Shown piece after piece: positions 33,638-40,718 of a stretch of 48,768 nucleotides of DNA. Position numbers and translations under genes: made by a program. The first letter of the stretch is position 1. Each line of letters begins with the position of its first letter. Source of the DNA: Candidatus Apopatosoma intestinale (GTDB taxonomy: Bacteria > Bacillota > Clostridia > Oscillospirales > CAG-272); assembly GCA_003524145.1 (NCBI GenBank), contig DODZ01000020.1, positions 82,312 to 131,079 of the forward strand, in the 5' to 3' direction. Below the pieces are notes generated by a model that ran no database searches, was not told the origin of the DNA, and saw only the letters and a program-made list of their open reading frames with translations.

Positions 33638-34264
33638 TCAAAGCTCGGAGAGAGTGGAGACGGCATCACTGCGGCAGACGGGAGCACAGTGCTCGTTTAT
33701 GTACGAAAGAGCCTCGGGAGAAGGCAGCTTTGTGCCGAATTCACCTATGAAAAGACCCTCGCAGGAATTTTTGACCTGCTTTGCCTGATACTGCAGTGTA
33801 TCTTCATATATGACGAGATAAAATCTGCCTGCCTTTTCTTTGCAGTCGGCATAAGCCGTGCTTTCGCCCGAGTAGCCGAAGCGCCGGAGCCTCCTGCACA
33901 CGCGAAGCAGCAGGTCAAGCTCCGGAAAAACATATACGGACGGCTTTTTCAAGCCTGTTTCCTGCATTTTTCCTTCCTTTATGAGGGAATAGCTCAAATC
34001 ATCGTCGGGCGGAATACTGTCATGCAGTTTTGTTATGTAGATTTTACAGCCGCCGCTTTTATCGGGATATGCTTCTATGTATATGCGCCCTTTGGCGGCA
34101 TCAAAGCCTGTCTTTTCATAAGCCTCATCGAGTATATCCCATACCGCTTTTCTCGTTCTGGTGTTCTTATAGTCCAGTGAGCTGCAGTCTATATCGTATT
34201 TCAGCATATCAAGACGCGTCAACTTAACGCGGAGAATATCATCTTCAATAATGCGGAGTTCCAT
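33638..34264 (-). CDS. mecA: MecA-like adaptor protein
   Basis: The 208-residue product resembles the MecA/YpbH adaptors that hand substrates to ClpC-ClpP. The N-terminal substrate-binding part is MELRIIEDDILRVKLTRLDM with DILDEAYEKTGFD. The middle (PPDDDLSYSLIKEG) is a charged linker. The C-terminal part FGYSGESTAYADCKEKAGRFYLVIY fits the ClpC-binding domain, and LPSPEALSYINEH the C-terminal helices. Sequence identity looks low, so mecA is given with moderate confidence. The upstream site is weak (AGGGG, 12 nt from the ATG). The targets are unknown; competence and sporulation factors are known MecA substrates elsewhere. Confidence 0.65.
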   Translation of the reverse strand: MELRIIEDDILRVKLTRLDMLKYDIDCSSLDYKNTRTRKAVWDILDEAYEKTGFDAAKGRIYIEAYPDKSGGCKIYITKLHDSIPPDDDLSYSLIKEGKMQETGLKKPSVYVFPELDLLLRVCRRLRRFGYSGESTAYADCKEKAGRFYLVIYEDTLQYQAKQVKNSCEGLFIGEFGTKLPSPEALSYINEHCAPVCRSDAVSTLSEL

Positions 34265-34421
34265 AAGAAAAATTGCCCCTTTCCGATATTTTCAAACATC
34301 ACTTCACATTATAATCCGATGCGGCAAAAAAAGATAGAGCAAAAAATATGGTAATTTTCCGCGTTTTCCGCCCGAAACTCCTTTCCTCGCACGAAAAATT
34401 TCAGTTTTTTGCAAATAACTA

Positions 34422-34450
34422 TTGAAAAAAGACAGAAAAATTGATATTAT
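34422..34450 (+). promoter_or_regulatory. Promoter of the aminotransferase gene
   Basis: TTGAAA (34422-34427) and TATTAT (34445-34450) are 17 bp apart. A perfect TATAAT at 34450-34455 overlaps, at a poor 22-bp spacing. Confidence 0.65.
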
Positions 34451-34486
34451 ATAATTTGAAATATTTTAAGAAATCCGGTGAATACA

Positions 34487-35692
34487 ATGCTTATCAACAT
34501 GTCGGATATGTTATCCGAAAAAATGAAATCTCTTCACGGAAACGCCGTAAGAGAAATACTTTCCGCCACCATGGGCAGAGATATCATAGCCTTCTCGGCG
34601 GGAAACCCCGATACATCTACTTTTCCGCTGGAGGCGATGGCGGAGGCTTCGGCTGAAATCTTTGCTTCCGATCCGCAGGCATTCCAGTACGGAGTTTCCG
34701 AGGGATATGAGCCTCTGCGAAATAAAATAAAGGAGCGCCTTGCCGATAAATTCGGCATGATAAAAGACGGTGATGAGCTTATCATGCTCACCGGCGGTCA
34801 GCAGGGTCTTGATCTCGTGGCGAGAACATTATGCAACGAGGGCGATACCGTAATATGCGAGACACCGAGCTTTGTCGGTGCGCTCAATTCCTTCCGTTCC
34901 TACGGCGCAAAGCTTGCAGGCATTCCGATGCGGCACGACGGAATGGATGTGGCTCTTCTTGAAGAGGCGCTGAAAAGCAATAAGAACGTAAAATTTATAT
35001 ATATCATTTCCGCCTTTCAGAACCCGACGGGCATAACGACCTCGCTCGAGCGCAGACGCGAAATTCTCGCTCTGGCAAAGAAATACGGAGTTTTCATCCT
35101 TGAGGATAATCCCTACGGCGAGCTTCGCTTTTCGGGTGAGGATGTGCCTACCTTCAAGGCGCTGGATAATGACGGGCTTGTGATATACTGCAGTTCTTTT
35201 TCAAAGATACTTTCTTCCGGAATGCGCATGGGCTATCTCGTGGCGCAGAGGGAAGTGATGAAACCGATAATTCTCGCAAAGCAGTGTGCCGATGTGCATA
35301 CAAATCTCTTTTTTCAGAAGCTCTGCTACAAGATTCTCTGCACATACGATATGGATGCGCATATAAAGAAAATCTGCGGGCTCTACGGCAGGAAATGCCA
35401 TCTGATGATGGATATGCTCGATAAGTATATGCCCGAGAGCGTTACACATACGAGACCGGAGGGTGGACTTTTCCTCTGGTGCGAGCTTCCGGAGGAGCGC
35501 GACAGTGCACAGTTCGCGAAATTTGCCTCGGAGCGTGATGTATTCGTGGTTCCGGGCTTTGCCTTTGCCGCGGATATGAGTGCGCCCTCGCATGCTTTCC
35601 GCATGAATTATTCTTCACCTACGGAAGCGCAGATAGAAAAAGGCGTGAAGATACTTGCAGAGGCGGCACACGACTTTCTTGCGACAAAATAA
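34487..35692 (+). CDS. PLP-dependent aminotransferase, class I/II (2-aminoadipate / aromatic type)
   Basis: A 401-residue fold-type I transaminase. Visible elements are FSAGNPDTSTFP at the substrate entrance, LTGGQQGLDLVARTL at the cofactor phosphate, SAFQNPTGITTS, and EDNPYGELRF (Asp to the pyridine nitrogen). The Schiff-base lysine is in SSFSKILSSGMRMGYL. RMNYS near the C-terminus supplies the substrate-carboxylate arginine. The family (LysN/MocR-like without the GntR domain) takes several amino acids, so the substrate is not called. The ATG at 34487 is preferred over an in-frame GTG at 34478, which lies in the likely binding site. It leads into trpS. Confidence 0.88.
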   Translation: MLINMSDMLSEKMKSLHGNAVREILSATMGRDIIAFSAGNPDTSTFPLEAMAEASAEIFASDPQAFQYGVSEGYEPLRNKIKERLADKFGMIKDGDELIMLTGGQQGLDLVARTLCNEGDTVICETPSFVGALNSFRSYGAKLAGIPMRHDGMDVALLEEALKSNKNVKFIYIISAFQNPTGITTSLERRREILALAKKYGVFILEDNPYGELRFSGEDVPTFKALDNDGLVIYCSSFSKILSSGMRMGYLVAQREVMKPIILAKQCADVHTNLFFQKLCYKILCTYDMDAHIKKICGLYGRKCHLMMDMLDKYMPESVTHTRPEGGLFLWCELPEERDSAQFAKFASERDVFVVPGFAFAADMSAPSHAFRMNYSSPTEAQIEKGVKILAEAAHDFLATK

Positions 35693-35755
35693 GACGCTAT
35701 TACAATTACGGCGCAAAGCCGGGAAAGGAAGGGGACATCCCCCGAAACGACAATA

Positions 35756-36760
35756 ATGGAATTTTCTAAGGAAAAAAAGATAATTTTTTCAGGAGTACAG
35801 CCGAGCGGCAATCTGACGATAGGCAATTATCTCGGAGCCATAGGCAACTGGAAAGCTTTTGAGGAGCAGTATAACAGCATATACTGCGTAGCCGATATGC
35901 ACGCGATAACCGTAAGGCAAAATCCCGCAGAGCTTCGCCGCCGTACATATGAGACGCTGGCGCTCTATATCGCGAGCGGACTCGACCCGGAGAAGAATAT
36001 CCTCTTTGTACAGAGCCATGTTCCCGCTCATGCGGAGCTTGCATGGGTGCTCAACTGCTATACAATGTTCGGCGAACTTTCCAGAATGACGCAATTCAAG
36101 GATAAAAGTGCAAAAAATGCACAGAATATAAATGCCGGACTTTTCACCTATCCTACGCTCATGGCTGCCGATATTCTTCTTTATCAGACAGACCTCGTGC
36201 CCGTAGGCATAGACCAGAAGCAGCATGTCGAGATAACGAGAGACATAGCGACAAGATTCAATCAGATATATTCCGAGACCTTCAGGCTTCCCGAGATATA
36301 TACGCCGAAAGCAGGTAAGAAGATAAATTCTCTCGCGGAGCCGACAAAGAAGATGAGCAAATCCGATGAGAATACGAATGCGTCGGTATACCTGCTCGAT
36401 TCGCGCGATGATATAATACGCAAATTCAAGCGCGCCGTCACCGACAGCGACACTGTTGTCAAGCGCGCCGAGGGCAAGGACGGAATCAACAATCTGATGA
36501 CTATATACTCATGCTTCACAGGAAAGAGCGATGAGGAGACAGAGCGCGAATTTGACGGACGCGGATACGGAGATTTCAAGCTTGCCGTCGGCGAAGCGTG
36601 CGCGGATGCGCTCGCTCCCGTTCAGGCTGAATTTGCAAGGCTTGCGGCGGACAAGGCTTATCTTGAGTCCATCATGAAGCAAAATGCGGAGTTTGCCTCT
36701 TATCTCGCAAACAAGACGCTCTCCAAGGTTTATCGCAAGGTGGGATTCACGGCAAAATAA
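35756..36760 (+). CDS. trpS: Tryptophanyl-tRNA synthetase
   Basis: Charges tRNA-Trp with tryptophan. The 334-residue product is a full-length class I synthetase. It has the HIGH-like motif GVQPSGNLTIGNYLGAI, VGIDQKQHVEITRDIATRFN in the active site, and the KMSKS loop. No usual ribosome-binding site lies at 5-10 nt; the nearest purine run (AGGAAGGGG, 35726-35734) is over 20 nt upstream and can form a GGGGA/TCCCC hairpin. No T-box leader fits in the 63-bp gap. Confidence 0.95.
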   Translation: MEFSKEKKIIFSGVQPSGNLTIGNYLGAIGNWKAFEEQYNSIYCVADMHAITVRQNPAELRRRTYETLALYIASGLDPEKNILFVQSHVPAHAELAWVLNCYTMFGELSRMTQFKDKSAKNAQNINAGLFTYPTLMAADILLYQTDLVPVGIDQKQHVEITRDIATRFNQIYSETFRLPEIYTPKAGKKINSLAEPTKKMSKSDENTNASVYLLDSRDDIIRKFKRAVTDSDTVVKRAEGKDGINNLMTIYSCFTGKSDEETEREFDGRGYGDFKLAVGEACADALAPVQAEFARLAADKAYLESIMKQNAEFASYLANKTLSKVYRKVGFTAK

Positions 36761-36795
36761 TTTTTCGGAGCGGGCTGCTCCGAGACGGAGTTATT

Positions 36796-37818
36796 TTGCA
36801 ATATACTGTATATTTTTCTGCGGCGGCGGTGGCATTTCTGTTTTCTCTGATATTCACGCCTGTCGCAAGAACGCTTTCTTTTCGCGTCGGTGCCGTGGAT
36901 ATCCCGCGTGACGCTCGCCGTATGCATAAAAAGCCGACCGCACGCATGGGTGGCGCAGCTATGGTTATTTCGTTTTTTGCTTCGTGCTTGCTCTGCTTTA
37001 CGGACGGCGGGGCTTTTCCGAAGGAATGCCTGCCGGTCTTTATCGGCGGCGCTATGATAGCCATGCTCGGTGCTGTAGACGATATCCGTGCGCTGAAGCC
37101 TACGGTGAAGCTGGCAGGGCAGATAACCGCAGTGCTTTTCACTGCATACGCGGGCGTGAGAATAGATTTCATAGGTACGCCATCGGGCATCATAAGGCTC
37201 GGTATGCTCTCCGTACCCGTTACGGTGCTGTGGATGCTCGTGATAATCAATGCCTTTAATCTGATAGACGGCATAGACGGGCTTGCCGCAGGCACAGCCG
37301 CGCTTTCTGCGGCGGCGCTCGCGGGTGTTTCCGTTTCGTGCGGGAGCTGTGTATGTGCCGTGTTGTGCTTCTGCCTTTTCGGCGCGGCACTGGGATTTTT
37401 ACCGTATAACAGCAATCCTGCGTCCGTTTTCATGGGTGATACGGGCTCGATGTTTCTCGGCTATATCCTCTCCTGCGCCTCGGTGATGGGGCTGACAAAA
37501 TCGCATATGCTTGTTTCCATAGGTGTACCGTTCCTTATCTTTGCCGTTCCGGTATTTGATACGGCACTGGCGATGATACGGCGTGCGGCGAAAAGAGAAA
37601 ACATCTTTTCTCCCGACAAAGGGCATATACATCACAGGCTTGTGATAGCACTCGGTTTTTCACAGAAGAAAGCGACGCTCACGCTTTGTCTTGTCACGGC
37701 GGTCTACTGCATTTCGGCGGCTGTTATGAGCATAAATCTGCCGCTCGGCGCACTTATCGCGTCGCTTGCAACAGCATATATGATATCGATATTCTTTTTA
37801 GCGGGAAAATCCGCATGA
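36796..37818 (+). CDS. tagO: Undecaprenyl-phosphate N-acetylglucosaminyl-1-phosphate transferase-like protein (TagO/WecA)
   Basis: Polytopic membrane enzyme that starts wall polymer synthesis by moving a phospho-sugar from a UDP-sugar to undecaprenyl phosphate. The 340-residue product has about ten membrane segments. It carries GAVDDIRALKPTVKLAGQ (metal-binding Asp pair), NAFNLIDGIDGLAAG, VFMGDTGSMFLGY and GHIHHRLV, the last typical of the WecA/TagO branch rather than MraY. The start is TTG at 36796 with ACGGAG 5 nt upstream. A hairpin (TCGGAGC with GCTCCGA, 36765-36783) ends one base before that site and has no U-tail. The sugar (GlcNAc) is inferred. Confidence 0.88.
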   Translation: MQYTVYFSAAAVAFLFSLIFTPVARTLSFRVGAVDIPRDARRMHKKPTARMGGAAMVISFFASCLLCFTDGGAFPKECLPVFIGGAMIAMLGAVDDIRALKPTVKLAGQITAVLFTAYAGVRIDFIGTPSGIIRLGMLSVPVTVLWMLVIINAFNLIDGIDGLAAGTAALSAAALAGVSVSCGSCVCAVLCFCLFGAALGFLPYNSNPASVFMGDTGSMFLGYILSCASVMGLTKSHMLVSIGVPFLIFAVPVFDTALAMIRRAAKRENIFSPDKGHIHHRLVIALGFSQKKATLTLCLVTAVYCISAAVMSINLPLGALIASLATAYMISIFFLAGKSA

Positions 37819-37843
37819 AATTTATGCAAAGGAGGAAAAACGC

Positions 37844-38605
37844 ATGAAAGAAAAACTGAAAAAATTGCTTTCTTCAAATGGGGCGATGTCGCTTTATTCT
37901 GTTTTTTCGCTTATGGCGGCGTTTTTCCTCGTCTGCCTTGCGGTGCTGTGGACGCTCTCGCGGGCGGGGATTTTTGAGTTTCCTCATGTCGAGAACACGA
38001 CGGAAAGCACGGCATCATCGCTCACACCGGACCCTGAGGAAAAAACCGACTATGATTACATAGCTGTCCCCGTAAACAAGGCGGCTGTGGCAAAGCTGCT
38101 CGCATCATATCCCTTTGCCGATAATTTCTATATGGAAGTGTATATGACTTTTTCCACGCAGGACGGCTTCATGCAGGACGGCGTGCGCCTATGGAAAAGC
38201 GGCGAAAAATACAAAATAATTTACAATGAGGGAAGCGACACGCGGCGAAATACCGTTATATGTGACGGGAAAACCGTCTCTTACTATTCCGCCTCAGACG
38301 AGCTGATATTCACGGCGGAGTACAGCGAGGCGTATGCCTTCGATAATATCGCGTATATACCTTCATTCTTCCTGCTTGCAGGTACTGAATACGAGATAAC
38401 CGACTATTATCTGCGCGATAACGAATATGTCGTGGAATACAGCATACCATCACTTTCGTATACTGACAAGGTACATATTTCCGCCGACTCGGGTGTAGTC
38501 CGCTCCGTGCGGACCTACTGCGGCAATATTCCCGTATCGCGCTACGATGTAGTCAGCTACACGCTTGATTATGAATTTGAGGGAGATGAATTTTCACTTC
38601 GCTGA
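37844..38605 (+). CDS. Membrane-anchored extracytoplasmic protein of unknown function
   Basis: I do not recognise this 253-residue protein. A basic start (KEKLKKLLSSNG) is followed by one membrane helix (about residues 16-40). A Thr/Ser/Pro/Glu-rich linker (44-66) leads to an outside domain rich in Tyr and beta strands, with pairs such as YEITDYYLRDNEYVVEY. This is the look of an outer-leaflet or cell-wall sensor domain, or of a LolA/outer-membrane carrier-like sheet; neither is shown. GGAGG lies upstream of the ATG, 25 bp after tagO, so the two are probably cotranscribed. Its stop is 2 bp from the stop of a minus-strand gene. Confidence 0.75.
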   Translation: MKEKLKKLLSSNGAMSLYSVFSLMAAFFLVCLAVLWTLSRAGIFEFPHVENTTESTASSLTPDPEEKTDYDYIAVPVNKAAVAKLLASYPFADNFYMEVYMTFSTQDGFMQDGVRLWKSGEKYKIIYNEGSDTRRNTVICDGKTVSYYSASDELIFTAEYSEAYAFDNIAYIPSFFLLAGTEYEITDYYLRDNEYVVEYSIPSLSYTDKVHISADSGVVRSVRTYCGNIPVSRYDVVSYTLDYEFEGDEFSLR

Positions 38606-38607
38606 CG

Positions 38608-39045
38608 CTACAGCATTATGACGAGTACAAGCAGAACGGGAATGATGATATTATCGCTTTCCTTTGAAAAGAGAAGGAAGAGTGCCGCACCGAAAAGAAG
38701 TAAATCCTCTGCGGATATCTTTGAGAATATTCCGGCAGGCGGGCATGAGCTTTCATGCGGCGGGCAGCCGAATGGCGGTTCCGGCGGCTCTGCATCCGCA
38801 GGCGGTCTGCGGCATGAATCGCGGCTTTCGTCGCGCGGCGGAGCATCGCATCCGCAAGGCTCTTGTCGGATAGTTTCGGCGCAGTCTCCCGCTTCTTCTT
38901 TTGCACATCCGTCATTCTGCGCACACGGTTTCTGCATATCGAAGAGGCTTCCGCCATAATCGGGCGGAGGAGAAGCAAATTCTTTTTTCGGCGGATTTTC
39001 GGGAAATCCCTTATCGGGGATTTTACCGTAATTCTTGCTGTAGAT
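38608..39045 (-). CDS. Small Cys/Pro-rich protein with hydrophobic C-terminus, apparent ATC start
   Basis: No known domain. The frame has no ATG, GTG or TTG until 38937, yet GGGAGGTG (complement of 39053-39060) sits 7 nt before an ATC (39045-39043). From there the product is 145 residues, reading YSKNYGKIPDKGFPENPP and PPPDYGGSLF, a coherent N-terminus. The middle is rich in Cys, Pro and Glu. The tail has ISAEDLLLFGAALFLLFSK and a final hydrophobic segment, IIIPVLLVLVIML. The upstream gene ends just before the binding site. An ATG at 38937 (109 residues) is the alternative but has a poor site. Last gene of a three-gene operon. Confidence 0.6.
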   Translation of the reverse strand: MYSKNYGKIPDKGFPENPPKKEFASPPPDYGGSLFDMQKPCAQNDGCAKEEAGDCAETIRQEPCGCDAPPRDESRDSCRRPPADAEPPEPPFGCPPHESSCPPAGIFSKISAEDLLLFGAALFLLFSKESDNIIIPVLLVLVIML

Positions 39046-39060
39046 AAGTACGCACCTCCC

Positions 39061-39462
39061 TTACATAAAATATCCTGCCATCTCGGCAAGCTGCATCATA
39101 CGCAGGAGTTTATCTATCTTTTCGCATCTTTTGCCGTCGAGATACGGCTTGAGCGCTAGCAGAAGCGCCCTGCTGTGTGCCAAATTGTTTCCTTTACGTC
39201 TGTCGCGGTGCTCGCCCGAGAGCGAGGTCAAGGCGCCGACAGCCTCGGCAATATCCGGCGTATCGGACGCACCGTCGGGAGGAGACTCCTTGCTTTTGCC
39301 GAAATTGCCTGCCTGCACCGCTTTTTCCGGCGGCGGGCTTTCGGATATTGGCGGAGTGCCTGAGGTCATAGTGTCGGCAAGGCGCTTTATCTGTGCCATC
39401 ATCTCCGGATTTGAGAGGATACTGTCGAGCTTTTCGGAAAAATCGTTTGCCAAATTACTCAC
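39061..39462 (-). CDS. Small helical protein of unknown function, operon gene 2
   Basis: A 133-residue protein with no recognised domain. Residues 1-35 are helical (NDFSEKLDSILSNPEMMAQIKRLADTM). A linker rich in Pro, Ser and Glu follows. The last 45 residues form a basic helical region (NLAHSRALLLALKPYLDGKRCEKIDKLLRMM). The start is GTG at 39462, overlapping the stop of the upstream gene in GGGGTGA, with AGGGG as binding site. It ends right before the binding site of the next gene, so the three are tightly coupled. Confidence 0.75.
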   Translation of the reverse strand: MSNLANDFSEKLDSILSNPEMMAQIKRLADTMTSGTPPISESPPPEKAVQAGNFGKSKESPPDGASDTPDIAEAVGALTSLSGEHRDRRKGNNLAHSRALLLALKPYLDGKRCEKIDKLLRMMQLAEMAGYFM

Positions 39463-39686
39463 CCCTGTATTTCGCGTATCATCTGTTCCGTGCGCTCTTT
39501 TCCGAGCATGGAAACGAGACGTCGGATATCCTCATCACCGATGCCGGAGAGCATGGCGCGGATTTTTGACACATCAGGCAGATTTCCGCTCATTCCTGCG
39601 GCGCGCGCTACCTTTTCTGCCTTTTCGCGCAGGGCATTGTCATCGAGACCGAGCAGTTCGTCTACTGTTTTGCGATTGAGTTCCAT
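39459..39686 (-). CDS. Small helical protein of unknown function, operon gene 1
   Basis: A 75-residue, highly charged helical protein with no recognised domain. NRKTVDELLGLDDNALREKAEKVARAAG and LPDVSKIRAMLSGIGDEDIRRLVSMLG look like two related helical halves. The start at 39686 is chosen because GGAGTG lies 6 nt upstream; an in-frame GTG at 39695 overlaps that site. It shares the helical style of gene 2, which suggests the two may interact. That is inferred. Confidence 0.75.
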   Translation of the reverse strand: MELNRKTVDELLGLDDNALREKAEKVARAAGMSGNLPDVSKIRAMLSGIGDEDIRRLVSMLGKERTEQMIREIQG

Positions 39687-39718
39687 AAAAATCACTCCAA
39701 TAACTGTTTTTATGCTAT

Positions 39719-39746
39719 ATTATGATGAAAACGGTGCTGTTGTCAC
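39719..39746 (-). promoter_or_regulatory. Possible promoter of the three-gene operon
   Basis: On the minus strand GTGACA (complement of 39741-39746) and CATAAT (complement of 39719-39724) are 16 bp apart. Each is one base from consensus. It lies in the 92-bp gap shared with the divergent membrane protein gene. Confidence 0.45.
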
Positions 39747-39778
39747 AGGAGAAAATAAAAATTATAGAGAGGTAAAAA

Positions 39779-40327
39779 ATGTATAAGTATACACCGCCGA
39801 AAAATTCAAAGGCAGATACAGCAGTGCTCGCGCTCTTTATAACGGCGATAGCATGCTTTGCAGTGGCATCGTTTTCAATGATGTATGCCGGGCTGATACA
39901 GGCACTCGGCGTTATTTTCATAGGCGCGGCGCTCTTTCTTTTCTGCAGATACACTCTTTCCGTATATACATATCTGATAGAGGACGGCAATTTTGTCGTA
40001 CTGCGCACTTTGGGCAAGAAAATAAGCCCGATATGCAGTGTTTCGCTTAAAACCGGCATCGCGATAGTAAAAATGCCCCATACCGCCGCGGAAAAGGAAG
40101 AATACAGAAAGAAATGCGGAAATGTCCGCTCGCGCTTCAATTATTGCAGAACGCTTTCACCCGAAAACGCCTATGCTTTCGTCCTTGATTTCAACGGACG
40201 AAAAACGGAGCTTTTATTTGAGCCGAATGAGGAATTTCTACACAGTTTTGAGATGGTTTTTGCCAATGTCCGCAGGGAATATCTCCGCGAATTATACGGA
40301 GATGATGGCGAAGGCGGGGACGCATAA
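39779..40327 (+). CDS. Small membrane protein with cytoplasmic C-terminal domain, unknown function
   Basis: A 182-residue protein. Two membrane helices (about residues 15-32 and 36-56) are followed by a cytoplasmic domain of about 120 residues. The start of that domain, TYLIEDGNFVVLRTLGKK, alternates like a small beta barrel of the bacterial PH type, as in other two-helix bPH proteins. This is a resemblance only. A charged segment (AAEKEEYRKKCGNVRSRF) and an acidic tail follow. GAGGT lies before the ATG. It is divergent from the three-gene operon and lies 106 bp upstream of acpP, which has its own promoter. Confidence 0.7.
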   Translation: MYKYTPPKNSKADTAVLALFITAIACFAVASFSMMYAGLIQALGVIFIGAALFLFCRYTLSVYTYLIEDGNFVVLRTLGKKISPICSVSLKTGIAIVKMPHTAAEKEEYRKKCGNVRSRFNYCRTLSPENAYAFVLDFNGRKTELLFEPNEEFLHSFEMVFANVRREYLRELYGDDGEGGDA

Positions 40328-40365
40328 TGAAATCTGCTGAAATTTAATAGAAAATTTTTCAAAAT

Positions 40366-40398
40366 GGTATTGCAAATTGCGTTATGTCGTATTATAAT
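40366..40398 (+). promoter_or_regulatory. acpP promoter with GGTATTGCAA -35 element
   Basis: TTGCAA (40370-40375) and TATAAT (40393-40398) are 17 bp apart, 35 bp before acpP. GGTATTGCAA (40366-40375) is the third exact copy of the -35 element seen before rsmA and rpmE. Confidence 0.82.
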
Positions 40399-40433
40399 AG
40401 TAAAAAACATTCAAAGGGAAGGGGTAAAAACAA

Positions 40434-40664
40434 ATGACGGCACTCGAAACGGTAAAAGATATACTCTCAAAGCAACTTCGTGTTGACATTGATTCTATAA
40501 CAGAGGATACAAACATTATGGAGGATCTCGGCGCAGATTCTCTCGATATAGTTGAAATGCTCATGAATATCGAGCAGGATTACGGTATAGTCATCGCCGA
40601 TGATGATATAGTCGGCTTCAAGACGGTCGGCGATATTGTTCGTTATATTGAAAATAATCAGTAA
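40434..40664 (+). CDS. acpP: Acyl carrier protein
   Basis: Carries growing fatty acyl chains on a phosphopantetheine arm. The 76-residue acidic product has the attachment serine S36 in GADSLDIVEML and the usual four-helix layout. GGAAGGGG precedes the ATG. It stands alone with its own promoter and terminator, away from fab genes. A dedicated role in another acyl pathway cannot be excluded, but the motif is that of a fatty acid ACP. Confidence 0.93.
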   Translation: MTALETVKDILSKQLRVDIDSITEDTNIMEDLGADSLDIVEMLMNIEQDYGIVIADDDIVGFKTVGDIVRYIENNQ

Positions 40665-40676
40665 TTTACTTAAATA

Positions 40677-40708
40677 AAAAATGCGACTGCGTGAGCAGTC
40701 GCATTTTT
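40677..40708. terminator. Bidirectional intrinsic terminator between acpP and surE
   Basis: AAAAATGCGACTGC (40677-40690) pairs perfectly with GCAGTCGCATTTTT (40695-40708) around GTGA. It has U-tails in both directions and serves the converging acpP (+) and surE (-). Confidence 0.93.
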
Positions 40709-40718
40709 GTGTTTTCGC

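Noticed and set aside
35693..35755. Possible T-box leader before trpS
   Set aside because: Only 63 bp are available, with no specifier loop, no T-box sequence and no terminator.
36765..36783. Hairpin TCGGAGC/GCTCCGA taken as a trpS terminator
   Set aside because: No U-tract follows in either direction and the tagO ribosome-binding site starts almost at once.
38616..39089. 157-codon minus-strand frame overlapping the third gene of the small operon
   Set aside because: Very rich in Arg and Ser with no strand or helix pattern, and its start lies within gene 2. The overlapping frame has a perfect ribosome-binding site and a coherent hydrophobic tail.
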